Positions 45,281 through 55,984 of a DNA stretch of 64,000 nucleotides are shown in pieces. The first letter of the stretch is position 1, and the number at the start of each line of letters is the position of its first letter. The position numbers and the translations under genes are program-made. The notes beneath the pieces are model-generated. The model made no database searches. It worked only from the letters and a program-made list of their open reading frames with translations, and was not told the origin of the DNA. Source of the DNA: Triglochin maritima (taxonomy: Eukaryota; Streptophyta; Magnoliopsida; Alismatales; Juncaginaceae); assembly GCA_963682175.1 (NCBI GenBank), contig OY821771.1:29842201-29906200 (forward strand), given 5' to 3'.

Positions 45281-45803
45281 AAGAAAACACGTCGGTTTTC
45301 TAAAAACCAATGTGTTTGCTTGAATATATCACGTTGGTTTTTTTAAAAACCAACGTGTTTTCTTGAATATTTCACGTCGGTTTTTAGAAATCGACGTGAT
45401 ATATTAGTATTTCACATTGACTTTTGAAAAACCGACGTGATAATTTCATTTCACGTCGGATTTTTTAAATTCGACGTGAAATGCCGACGTTATAGTCTTT
45501 TTTCCAGCAGTGTGAACACTTTTCTCTATGATCGAGTTTACACCGGAGGACGTTCCGAAATAAAAGAAAGCAAAATGCTTCCAGAATTTAATCGGGACGA
45601 TAGTCAAAAGGGCACACATACTTCCTCCGCATTATTCACACTTGAGATTGGTGTCAAAGAATGACAAAGATTGTCATAGCAGCAGTTAACGATACTACTA
45701 CAAACACACTTCAGTTATATTATTACTAATTTGAATTGAACACTAATTTGATTTTTTACGAGCACATTCGAACGTTCTTGTTGGCTTTAGAGCCAAGATT
45801 ACG

Positions 45804-45960
45804 ATGTCTTTGAACACAAAATGGAAGGAAAATAAACATCAATTTTACCTTGATGTGACATACTTGGAGACAAGAGATGAGAAATTGGCGGCCAAACCAC
45901 CAACTGAGGATTGGTCAATTCTTCTGAACAACTTGTCTAAGTTGGTGTTAGTGAATCTGT
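45804..45960 (+). pseudogene. Possible plant transposase (Ptta/En/Spm, Transposase_24-like) fragment
   Basis: The short open frame contains TKWKENKHQFYLDV, TRDEKLAAKPP and EDWSILL, which resembles the spacing R/K-rich helix ... acidic residue pair ... PP ... DW in the C-terminal domain of Ptta/En/Spm-type plant transposases. Only about 50 codons, no neighbours of the same gene confirmed, so this is a weak call. A GT donor-like site follows at about 45942. Confidence 0.3.
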
Positions 45961-46227
45961 GGTTCGAATTAATTTGGTGGCGTGGATCTAATTATAGATA
46001 GTATAGAAAAATATTTTTGAAATTTGTTATGAGCACTGGTGAAACGGTATTAACTTCTTATTTTTGGTGTCAAGCAAAGTTGGTGTTGTAATACTGAATC
46101 TCCTGAGACCCCTCCAACCAAAAAAGAAATACAGGAACTACATACTCTTCACATGCTTTTTTTGGTACGTATCATTGCTTCTATTCCTATTTGATTTTCT
46201 TATTGTACCTTTTCGGGGTACAAATAA
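45946..46227. repeat. Low-copy repeat R, copy 1 left part
   Basis: Aligns with 53970-54260: GTTAGTGAAT, AATTAATTTGGTGG, TAATTATAGATAGT, GTTGGTGTTGTAATACT, CCCTCCAACCAAAAAAGAAA, TTCTTATTGTACCTTTTCGG. It is split by the solo LTR at 46228 and resumes at 48138. Non-coding. Confidence 0.8.
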
Positions 46228-48137
46228 TGTAATAACCTAATCTAAAACATCTTAATTAACTAAACCTAAACCTAATTAACCTAATCTAATCCTGGAATAG
46301 TGTAGCATGAGGTGTTGATTTAGGATTGGATGAGGTGGAGGTTGGATAAGAATTGGTTTGCCTATAAATTGGAAGGTAAGGTTAATAAAACGTTTTCTTT
46401 TCCTTTTCAACAACCAGAGCTTGAGAGAAGAGGTTAGAGAGAAGAAGAAGAAGGAGGTGAAGAAGAAGAGGAGAAGAAGTGAAGAAAGAGAAGAAGAAGT
46501 GGAGTGAAGTGGTGCAAGCTTGGGAGGCTTCTTCACTCGACCAAAAGGTATGCCAAATCTTCATTATAACTCACTTGTGCCTTGTGAGTGTTGGGGATCG
46601 ACGTTGGTGTCGAATTCCCCGTCGGAATTCAACCAATTCAGAGGTTGAAGACGACGATCGGTCGACCGGTGCCTGTGGGCAGTCGACCGATCCTATTATT
46701 ATATTGATGTTTACCCGCGAACGGTCGAACGATGTCGTTAGACGGTCGACCGTTATGCCAAATTCATGCGGGAAAAAGGGGATATGCTGTTATCGGTCGA
46801 ACGGGACCACTTAGCCGGTCGACCGAATAACGATGAGAATGGGTCGGTTGGGGATTTTGACTTATTAAACGGTCGAACGTCCTTAACCTTGTTCGACCGA
46901 TCCATTCGATGCTAAGTCGGTTGGGAGCTTTGACCATCAAAACGGTCGACCGCTCTTTAACTCTCGGTCGACCGACTGAGCATTTAATTAAGCGGTAGAG
47001 TGCTTGTGTTGTTTCGGTCGAACTGTATTTCAGTTCCGGTCGACCGAACGAGACTTGGGCAAAATATTGAAATCCCTGTTATCGGTCGAACGTCCCCTTG
47101 GTTCGACCGGTCGGATATATATATTATATAAAATGGTATAGCGTAGACCTTCCAAACGGTCGACCGCTAGATGACTTTTGTTCGACCGATTGGTCGGTAA
47201 TTCGGTTGGCGTGGTTCGACCGGTAGATTTGTTTGTACAGTACTGTGTACTGTGTGGGGGACCGGTCGACCGGTGTGCTTGTAGCGGTCGACCGATCTAC
47301 CGCAGGTTGGTGGATTTATCCACACGCGATCCGTCGATGTCAGGTCGACTACCGGCTCCGAGGCGACGGTTGATTACCGGCTTTGAGAGCTACGGATTTC
47401 ACCTTCGACGAAGGCGTATTATTGTTGTACCTTTTTCCTCTCTTACCGAGCGGGGTGTGAGGGATGTGTACCGTAAACCTTGGGCAGTTTGCGAGGGTTT
47501 AGCGGTAGGCCGAGGATGTTCCGGCAGGGTGCGCGCTAGGCGACTCTTGGGGGAGCAGTGGCTGTCGTCTGACCCGAGTTGTGTATACGGCGGGCTGACT
47601 CGCTCCTTGGGTGCGGCGTGTACCGGGGGTTCCTTCCTGCACTTTTTGGGGAGCAGTGGTGTCGACTGACCCTTGTGAGGCAGCGGTGGACTGACTTGAC
47701 CCTAGTGGCAGGAGTGGTTCAGTGCCGCGGAGGCGGTGAGGGCATTATTGTGGGCCCGAGGCGGATGATCATGTGCATAGCATTGCATTGTATTTAATTC
47801 CTTTTTATATTTTAGGAGGTTTGGTATACGGGGTTCCTTCAGGGAACTCAGGCATGTTTGTTGTTTGCATTTCAGGTAGCGAGCAGGGTTAGAGTTTGAG
47901 GTGGTGACCGAGGACGGTGCCCCCGAGATCAGATCCTGTAGTTGTCAGTCTCTTTCTTTTGAGGTGATTACATATTGTATAGCTTTTGTCGTAATCACAG
48001 TCAGTCTGTATATTTGACTTCCACGTGGATCATATTTATATTATATATGTTGGTTTGTTTCCCGTGACGTGCCCAGTGTTGACCGTTGACGGTCTTTATT
48101 ATTGTTTAAATTTTCCGCTGTTTTCGGGTACGTTACA
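46228..48137 (+). mobile_element. Solo Tekay-type LTR C
   Basis: 1910 bp, TGTAATAACC...GTACGTTACA, flanked by the perfect duplication AATAA (46223-46227 and 48138-48142). A TATA box lies at 46363-46369 (TATAAAT). The palindrome array is the densest of the window: about 19 GGTCGACCG / GGTCGAACG / GTTCGACCG motifs between 46658 and 47300. The tail GGTATACGGGGTTCC..AACTCAGGCATG (47822-47855) matches the tails of LTRs A and D. No internal region: product of LTR-LTR recombination. Confidence 0.93.
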
Positions 48138-48336
48138 AATAAAGTAGAAAAGAAGGGACGGTACGTACCAAGAGAAGAACGAGATGATCTAAAACGGTCA
48201 TAGATGACGCACACTGTTGTCTGTTGAACCACCCCCATTGCAACCATCAAAATGTTACGTTTGATGTCTTATTCGTTCAACTTATTTTATCCTCTCAATT
48301 TAAATTTAGCATAAAAATTTACATATTTTGCGGTAT
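48138..48336. repeat. Low-copy repeat R, copy 1 right part
   Basis: Continues copy 1 after the solo LTR: AAGTAGAA, AGAAGAACGAGA, GATCTAAAACGGT, GATG/GACGCACACT, GTAACCATC-like block and TTACATATTTTGCGGTATG, all with counterparts at 54265-54460. Confidence 0.8.
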
Positions 48337-48785
48337 GTATTCTGAGTTCGAATTAACAACGTCAAGCTTAAATGCCTTTACCTCTCTTGATTGATAACAT
48401 GCAACTTTTCCTCCCAAAATGAATCCGGTTAGAAAGTTATTTTCTTGTAATAGAATATCGCTTTTTTGTTTACTATCAATAGTTTTCACGAGTTTATACT
48501 TAGCCATTAAATTTAATTGTTTAATAATATGACATTGTAACTTAATTGTTTATTGAAACGTCATAGCTTTTAGACGCGTGTAGTCCTCGTACTGGTTGAC
48601 ATATTTTAAATTGATTTAATTTGAATACATTTTACTTCATAGAGTAATAAAGTGTAATTAGGTTCGATTAATTGTCTTCCTATTTCTCTCCCTTTCTCGT
48701 CCCCTCCAACTTAATGGACAAAAATAAGTAAATTCTCTTCATGCTTTTCTCGTCGTGTTTACCTTTTCTTTTTTTCCTACGTATT
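48337..48785. other. AT-rich spacer, nothing recognised
   Basis: No gene, repeat or signal that I can support. Confidence 0.5.
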
Positions 48786-48895
48786 CTTGTTGTAGCTTTT
48801 CAGTTTACATAGAAAGTAGAAGAAACCCAAAAGGAAATACCTAAAGAAGAACGAGAAGGGAAAAGTTCATACTAAAAGATGCACACTATTGAAAC
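48786..48895. repeat. Low-copy repeat R, copy 3 (partial)
   Basis: ATTCTTGTTGTAGCTTTTCAG, AGAAAGTAGAAGAAA, AAGAAGAACGAGAAG and GATGCACACTATT match copy 2 at 54232-54350. It stops at 48895 where sequence beginning TAGGGTTGTCAAATTC, of the type seen at ends of small hAT elements, begins. Confidence 0.7.
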
Positions 48896-51200
48896 TAGGG
48901 TTGTCAAATTCATGTTTTTTGTCACGTTTGACACGAATATGACTTGACACAATTTTTCTCTCTCAACCCAAACCTGAATACGAATTAAAATATAATGTCA
49001 ACACGAACACGAAAACCAAACTTAAACTCAAACATGAATTACATAACCCTAACACGATCCACGTTGACAACATTTCATACGTGTTCGTGTCAACACAAAC
49101 ACTAATTAACCTGAATAACTCGAACTGACCTGGATTAAAACGAATTAACGGGACTAACTCAAACACACATGATTAACACGAACTGACACGTTATAATTTA
49201 TCAACCTGATTAACATGATTTAGAGTTTCAATAATTGCAAATTTTCTCTCTCTTACAATGCTTTCGTTGAGGTTCCATTTACAATTTCAATTTCTCTTTT
49301 ACATTTTACACTTGGAGCTAATGGAGCGTGTAAATTGAGAAATTTTCAGATTGAGTGAATGTTAAAACCAATATGTAGTACTAATAATATCAATTTCACA
49401 TTTTGCAGTACCAAATTAATATAAAAAATAAAGAGAATTTCTCGAAAATTTTCGAAACATATGGATCATTGTACTTAAACTGACACACTCCTATTTGATA
49501 TACCAAACATTTATTATGGGTTCTCCAAATCTAAGAATAAAAATATCACACACTCCCATTTGATTTCACGTATTCTCTCCCATCACCGTTTTTATTTCTT
49601 TTTTAGGTGCAAATTTTAATGCTCATGTTCATAACCGTTAGATTGTTATCTATACGTACACATGTCATTTAGGTGGGGATTGAACTGGAGATCCTCCAGT
49701 TTTCCATGAACTTAATCATGTGTAAATTATTTTGTCAAATGTTAAGGCATATCGGGCAGGATGGATGCGACAAAATCGCCATTGATCCACGCCATCACGA
49801 TCTTGATATGGTAAGTAAGTTCTCTAATTTTTCATATTTCAAATTTTCTATGTACTGACATTCAAATTTTAATAATTTATGTGGAAAAAGTTTCGGCATT
49901 ATATCACTTGAGATGTGTTCGTCGAAAGAGGTAATTTGTACGTTAATTTCTAATTCCATTACAGGATTTTGGGGTTTCATATTACCAACAAAAATATACC
50001 CTTGATTGTGTTATTTTTGCACTATTTTCCTTCATTTTGATCGTATTTAAGTAAATAACTTCCGCTTTGAAGTTGTTATGCTTAGTACACCATCGTATTA
50101 GTTTTCATTTTCAGTACATGTTGCCATGTTGGCACCATTACATACATTTTTATGACTATATACTATCTTGTCCCGTCTCCCTATATTTTTGCGTCAATAT
50201 TGGCATATATATCTAAAAGTTATAAAACATGAAAACATAAAATTCGAGAAATAGTCAAAGAAAACATATTGGAGAATATTTCTGGAATAACGAGGTGGGG
50301 TTGAAACTTGAAAGATATGTGAATATGGGTTCAAAACCAACCCTACCGAAAGTGTAACGATTTATTGTTAAATCCCTCACTCCATCCCACCGTTATTGGA
50401 CCGGAGGTAGGGCTATTAGTTTCTGCTCGCACTCGATAACTTGCTCGAGACTCGCTCGGTTTCACTCTCTCAACCGCTCGGCTAGATTGTTAACGTGTCA
50501 AGCACGAGCTAAAAATTCTGCTTGGGAAAATAAACGAGTCGAGTTGAGCGAAACCTTGTTCGCTTGGTGCTTTTATATAAAAGATGAAAATGATTATTTT
50601 TATATATTGAATAGACCTAACAAGTAAAACATTATGGAATTGTGTTATGTATCATTAATATTTTCACTGTGTCTTGAATCTTAAGATATGAAATTTATTT
50701 CTTTTCACATGAGAAGTGTTCAATTTGATTGTTGTTCAGAAACTATCAATGAGTATAGTGATAAAGACAATAGTTGGTTGAACTCAACTTGTGCTGGAAA
50801 AGATAGTTCGTCAAAAGATTATCGTTGTCCATCTTAACTTGAGTGATGATATTAGTGAGTCCCTTGATAAAGTTAAATTATAACGTGCACAATGTGACTT
50901 GTGTTGAGTTATATATTTATAATTAACTTAAGAGATCAAGAAATGAATATATAATACAAATGTGACACAATTATATTTTGAATAATATTCTTAATATCAT
51001 GTGGCAAATGATAGACACAAGTGATGTTCTTACATACTAAATGGATCGTGTTTAGTTCGAGTGAACAAGACATCTTTGCTAATTTGATAACTATAATATG
51101 TAGCTAGATACCGCTTATAGTTTGTGATATTAAGTGTTTAATATCACTGTCAATATAGCTTAGATCCTTCTTTAGGTCACACCACAAAGCTGGAAAACAA
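48896..51200. other. Long AT-rich region without a supported gene
   Basis: 48896 to about 49215 is built of repeated ACACGAAC / TTAACACG words and starts TAGGGTTG, so it may be a small hAT-like element whose right end I could not find. 50410-50570 has a CTCG-rich block (TAGGGCTATTAG, GCTCGAGACTCGCTCGG), again typical of small non-autonomous elements. A short frame at 49673-49858 contains GCGACAAAATCGCC and ends at GTAAGT but is not recognised. Nothing else supported. Confidence 0.45.
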
Positions 51201-51222
51201 GAAATTTCATTTTGTTTTTACA

Positions 51223-51580
51223 TCATCTCTCTTCTTCCCTCTTCTTCTCCTCCTCCCTCTTCTTCTCTTCATCCTTCTCCAATCTCTTTCTCTCTTCTTC
51301 CTTCTTCCTCTCCTCCTCCCTCTTCTTCTCCTCCTCCCTCTTCTTCTCTTCCTCCTTCTCCTCCTTTCTCTTTCTCTCTTCTTCCTTCTTCCTCTCCTCC
51401 TCCCTCTTTCTCTCTTCCTCCTCCTCTTTCTTTCTCCCTTCTTCCTTCTCCTCTTCTTCCTTCTTCCTCTCCTCCTCCCTCTTTCTCTCTTCCTCCTTCT
51501 CCTCCTCTCTCTTTCTCTCTTCCTCGTCCCTCTTCCTCACTTCTTCTTTCTCATCCTCCTCTATATTTAGATCTTCGTCT
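51223..51580. repeat. CT-rich low-complexity tract
   Basis: Irregular repeats of CTTCTTCCTC, CTCCTCCCTC and CTTTCTCTCTT encode, on the minus strand, the Glu/Arg/Lys run of the gene above. Units of about 30-36 bases recur several times, so the length is probably unstable. Confidence 0.9.
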
Positions 51581-52092
51581 TTCACCCCACCAGTATTTTC
51601 ACTTGTCCCTGTCCCTTGAAGATATATAATTTCTTCCCTCAGCCTCCCACACTCTTCCTGGGTCATCCTCAGTTCTTCCTTCAGGTCGTTAACCTATTAT
51701 GTCGCCTTCTTAAGGGCAGCTTCAGCCCTTAGCCATTTCGTCTTCACCTCACTAATCTCCAACTCTTGGAGCAGCGGGTCACATGGAATGTTGCAGTCTG
51801 TCAGCTGGAGCCTTGGCAAACTGCTTGTTGAAGCTGAGCCCTTTCGAACAGGAGTTCGAACAGAACTAATAAGTTCCAGTTCCCTTTCACTCATTGATGG
51901 AGCCCTCATCAGGTCGAACTTGCCGTTGTAAATCTGAGGTAAGGTAATTCCACGTTCCTCCCATTTCCTCAGGGTTAATCGTTTCCCAAACATTTCCGTC
52001 CAACTTCTCATTCGTGGAAAAACTCCAGTTCTGGGCTCCCCCAATTTGAATTTCTCACAAAGCCACACCTTCAAATGGAAAAAATCAACTGT

Positions 52093-52790
52093 TTAGAACG
52101 ACTCAACAGATATACGTTCATATTCAAAATAGACACAACTTAATCCAAACAGACAGACAACATAATCCGAACAGACACACAACTTAATCCGAACAGACAG
52201 ATACTTATTACGAACAGACACACAACATATTCCGAACAGACACTCAACATATTCCGAACAAACATACATCTTATTCCGAACAGACACACAACTTAATCCG
52301 AACAGACATACAACTTATTCGGAACAGACCCACAACATATTACGAACAGATACACAACTTAATCCGAACAGACACACAACTTATTCCGAACAGACCCACA
52401 ACATATTCCGAACAGACACACAACATATTCCGAACAGACACACAACATATTTCGAACAGACACACAACATATTCTGAACAGACACGCAACTTAAATCGAA
52501 CAGACACACAACTTAAACCGAACAGACACACAACATATTCCAAATAGACAGAAAACTTAATCCGAACAGACACACCACTTAATCCGAACATACCCACAAC
52601 ATATTCCGAACAGAAACATAACTTATTCCGAACAGACAAACAACTTATTCCGAACAGACACACAACATAAACCAAACAGACACACAACTTAAACCGAACA
52701 GACACACAACATATTCCAAACAGACAGAAAACTTAATCCGAACATACACACCACTTAATCCGAACAGACAAAATAAAACCAAAAACACTT
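52093..52790. repeat. 22-bp minisatellite filling an intron
   Basis: About 31 tandem units of 22 bases, consensus ACAACTTAATCCGAACAGACAC with the common variant ACAACATATTCCGAACAGACAC. It occupies nearly all of the 724-bp intron (52792-52069) of the gene above, starting a few bases after the donor and ending about 25 bases before the acceptor. Translated frames through it (66-base period, 22 residues) are artefacts. Confidence 0.95.
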
Positions 52791-53551
52791 ACTTGTAGTA
52801 TTGCCACACAGCCGTCGACGTTCTCCTGCCTCATAATGAGGTTCCCTGCCTTTCTTCTCTCCTGCAGTTCTAAGCTGGCTTTCTCCAGGCCCCCAACCAG
52901 GGCTTCGTGAACTGCACTTGCCCATGCGTATCTGTTTATGCGTCTGATGTTCCTCAAAGGGTGCATGAACCATTGCTTTGGTCGAAGTGTTCCATCATAG
53001 AACAAAAAATGGTTGAAGATGAAAGAAATCAGTAGACGAACGTACTCCTCCGTCTCGCCCATGGTACTGCTTGCCAGCAGATGACCTAAAAGTTGTGTGT
53101 TGTCAAGGTTCACCCCTTCTCGCCTCTGTACACCCAATGGTTCCATCACCACGGTTTTCCCATGCACACGTAACTCCAAAATTAGGGCAACGCATTCCGG
53201 TGTAAGGGGAACTACCCCTGATCCTATTCTCAGCCCCACCTCCTCCGCATCGTAGTGTTCGACGAACCAACCGACTATTTCGTTGTCCGTAGTAATGTTA
53301 GGAAGGTCTAGGAAGTGACCGAAAGGGGTGCTCCGGAAAACCTCCTTCTCAACCTTCTTCATCCTGTCAAACTGCTTTCGGATGGCCGTCCAGGAGCACC
53401 GGGATTCCCGGATGTAGTAGGTGGTTCCCTAAAACAAAAAATTGAAGAAACGAAAGTTCATCAAAAAAATAACGACCCAGGGGAAAAAAATTTAGAGACC
53501 CACCGGTTCTGGGACAGGTTCGCTATCGACGGCAGGAGTCGAAGAATCCAT

Positions 53552-53969
53552 TATCGTTTAATCGGGAAGAAAGAAATGCGGAAAAGGTTCACAGGTACGC
53601 TTCCTCCGTTCACAGGTAATACAATGAGAAAGAAAGTGAAACTCTCCCTTTCGGTCTGGATATTTTTTTGTATCTTCCTCGGTATCCGAACCGTCGTTCA
53701 TAGGGTGTCTACCACTGTCTTATCTGGAAAGCAACCGTCGTTCTTCGAAAACCGTCAAAAAAAAATTGAAAACAATTTAAGGCGCGTTTCAAAAGAGTGA
53801 CATGGCAATCCGACTAGACGCTGACTCGCCAACTTTTGGGTGCCACGTAGGGCGTGTAACGGACGCCCGCGTCCGTGTATAACAACCCTTTTTCAAATCA
53901 CACGTAACATTCCAATTTGGCGTATATGAAGTCGATTTTGTTCGAATTTTGTGGGTCTAATTTTATATG
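53552..53969. other. 5' flank of the gene at 51223-53551
   Basis: Upstream sequence on the minus strand. No conserved promoter element can be assigned with confidence. A plus-strand frame over 53315-53800 is antisense to exons 1-2 and is not supported. Confidence 0.4.
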
Positions 53970-54464
53970 GGGATGTTAGTGAATATATTGTTCAAATTAA
54001 TTTGGTGGTATGAATGTAATTATAGATAGTGTAGCAAAATATTTTTGAATTTTGTGATGGCCACTAGTCATGCAATGGTTTCAAATCTATTTCATTAACT
54101 TCTATTTTCGGTGTGAGGCCAACTTGGTGTTGTAATACTAAATCCCACGAAATCCCTCCAACCAAAAAAGAAATAAATGGACTACATTCTCTTCGGTTCT
54201 TTTTTAGTACGTATGTTTCTTTCTATTCTAAATTGGTTTTCTTGTTGTACCTTTTCAGGGTATTTAGAAAGTAGAAGAGAAATAATGATACTAACCAAAA
54301 GAAGAACGAGAAGATCTAAAACGGTTCACACTGGATGATGCACACTATTTAAACACTTTCGTTGTAACCATCGAAAAGGTTTTGCTTCATGTCTTGTTCG
54401 ACCAACTTATTTATCCTCTTAATTTTGACAACATAAAAAATTACATATATTGTAGTATGATCAT
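53970..54464. repeat. Low-copy repeat R, copy 2
   Basis: The most complete copy of the unit found at 45946-46227 plus 48138-48336. It ends at the left edge of a Sirevirus-type LTR; the last five bases, ATCAT (54460-54464), would be that element's target duplication. Non-coding. Confidence 0.8.
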
Positions 54465-55984
54465 TGTAGGATCTATGCCCATCTAATCACTAGATAAATG
54501 CGGAATTAAAAATATTAATCGAATAATTAAGAGATAAAACGTGCAAACCACAAAATCGACGACACCGGAGTTTAAAGAGGTTCGGTACCCATACCCGGGG
54601 TCTTAGTCCTCCTCGCAAGCCTCACTCGATCCCCCGAGCTTTGCTTACGGTTCCACTAACCGATCTCCGTGCCGGGCCGAGATCAACGTCGTTTACAACT
54701 CCGAGCCTCGCGAACAACCTCGCTTCGCTCGTGTCTCCTCTCATAATCCGAGAGGGAGCTTCCTCGAAGCTTTACAACACAATGATTCTTTGATGTGGAA
54801 GTTGAATCACAATCTAACACTCTATAGCACACTTGGATATTGATATGGAATGGATATGCAAGTGGTGAAGTTTTGGCTTGAGTGTTGAGGATTGAGAGCT
54901 TGAAGATGAAGAAGATTTGGATTTGAGTATTGGATAGATAGGAGATGTTCAAGAGATCCAAAACCAACAAATGTGGTCATATTTATAAGCCTCCAAACTC
55001 AACTAGCTGTTTGGGAGTTGGTCGGGAAATGGACAAATAGGAATGCAAGATGTGACTTAAGTTCGGGCAGTTTTTGATGCATATTCGGTCGACCGTTAAC
55101 AGAATGGTAGTCCAAAGAATTAGTCTGATTTACGAATTCGGTTGACCGACTATAGGCCGGATAACCGTTCACCAACCTCCTGTAGCTTTTATCAATTTAG
55201 CCCTAATTAAGTTCGATTAACCGAATGTCATTCGGTTAACCGTTCCAAGGTGGACAGTAAGATTGGCTGGGATCTGATCTACTCAAGTTTGGTTAACCGT
55301 GTACACTTCGGTAGACCGAAGTTAGCACGGGTTTTGCGCTGACAGTTATAGCTCAAATAGTCGTTGGGTACAATGGTCAAGTGCCACATGTAAATAGTCT
55401 TTGCGCACCTAAAGCCAATAAGGAATCAGTAGACCGATAGGTATTCGGTCGTCCAAAGTGGGACAAGTCAATTGGGCTCTAGGGTCACGATTCGAATGCG
55501 ACAGTTGGAGCAAAATCCAAAACCGGTCTAGGGCTATTCGATCAACTGAAGGTGGTTCGGTCTTCCGTTTGGGCAATTTCAGAGAACACCTAAGTTTTAC
55601 TGGTGGGAAGTATTCGGGTATCCGAAAGGTGTTCGGTGGACCGAACTAGACAGGATTTGGTTGACCGAAAGGGGTTTGATTTACCGATGATGGACGAGAT
55701 AGAATCCTAGTGCTCAAGTTTACATTAAACCTTATGGACTCAATAAATACTAAATTACATGTCTTGGTCCAAAGCTTTGATTACAAGTCTTGAGTCTTAA
55801 TGTCTTTGTCCCAATGCTCATTTCCTTGATTGTCTTGATCAACCTATTAAGATGTTTACAAGTATACAAGTATGTATGCAATGCATGTAATAATGTTTGC
55901 TCACTTTAATTGATTAGGTTAATTGATTAAGATTAGTTTAATTAATCATCAAAATTAATATAGATTAAGGCCAAAAAGCCAACT
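54465..55984 (-). repeat. Sirevirus-type Copia 3' LTR, minus orientation
   Basis: 1520 bp. On the minus strand it starts after a polypurine tract (AAAATGGGGAGAT, plus coordinates 55985-55998) with AGTTGGCTTTTTGGCC (first base mutated from T) and ends GATCCTACA. It matches the solo LTR at 27549-29063 in length and landmarks. Promoter-like TATAAATATG is near 54990-54979 on the minus strand. Palindromic GGTCGACC, GGTTAACC and GGTAGACC motifs are spread over 55085-55690. Confidence 0.88.

Larger units (their letters stand above)
40567..45512. mobile_element. CACTA-like DNA transposon with long subterminal repeats
   Basis: The ends are CACCGCTAGAAAAAAGAG at 40567 and, reversed, CACTGCTGGAAAAAAGAC at 45512: an inverted repeat of the CACTA (En/Spm) type. 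Both ends carry many copies, in both orientations, of a subterminal motif around ACGTCGGTTTTT (40580-40830 and 45285-45490), which can form hairpins and in this superfamily is bound by transposase. Flanks are TCA and TGA, not a matching 3-bp duplication. It encodes no CACTA transposase that I can see. A hAT element occupies about two thirds of it. Confidence 0.75.
51223..53551 (-). pseudogene. Three-exon plant gene: mobile-domain-like N-terminus and charged coiled-coil C-terminus
   Basis: Gene model by eye: exon 1 53551-53504 (16 codons, MDSSTPAVDSEPVPEP, donor GTGGGT), exon 2 53428-52793 (212 codons, acceptor TTTTGTTTTAG, donor GTAAGT), exon 3 from 52068 (acceptor TTTGAAG). All junctions are phase 0, which supports the model. 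Exon 2 (RSTPFGHFLDLPN, DNEIVGWFVEHYD, GVVPLTPECVALILEL, then MHPLRNIRRINRYAWASAV) resembles the N-terminal domain of the large family of plant mobile-domain / Ulp1-associated proteins often linked to transposons. Exon 3 starts VWLCEKFKLGEP; after two adjacent stops (TAATAG, 51699-51694) the same frame continues as a coiled coil (CGRLREEIIYLQ) and a 110-codon Glu/Lys/Arg run ending at 51223. Either the gene ends at the stops or it is a recent pseudogene. Function unknown. Confidence 0.6.

Noticed and set aside
51212..51619. Ser/Phe/Leu-rich plus-strand frame
   Set aside because: Antisense of the Glu/Arg/Lys tract; a by-product of CT-rich low-complexity DNA.
52340..52705. Cys/Val-rich frame with a 22-residue repeat
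   Set aside because: It is the translation of the 22-bp minisatellite with a 66-base period, inside an intron.
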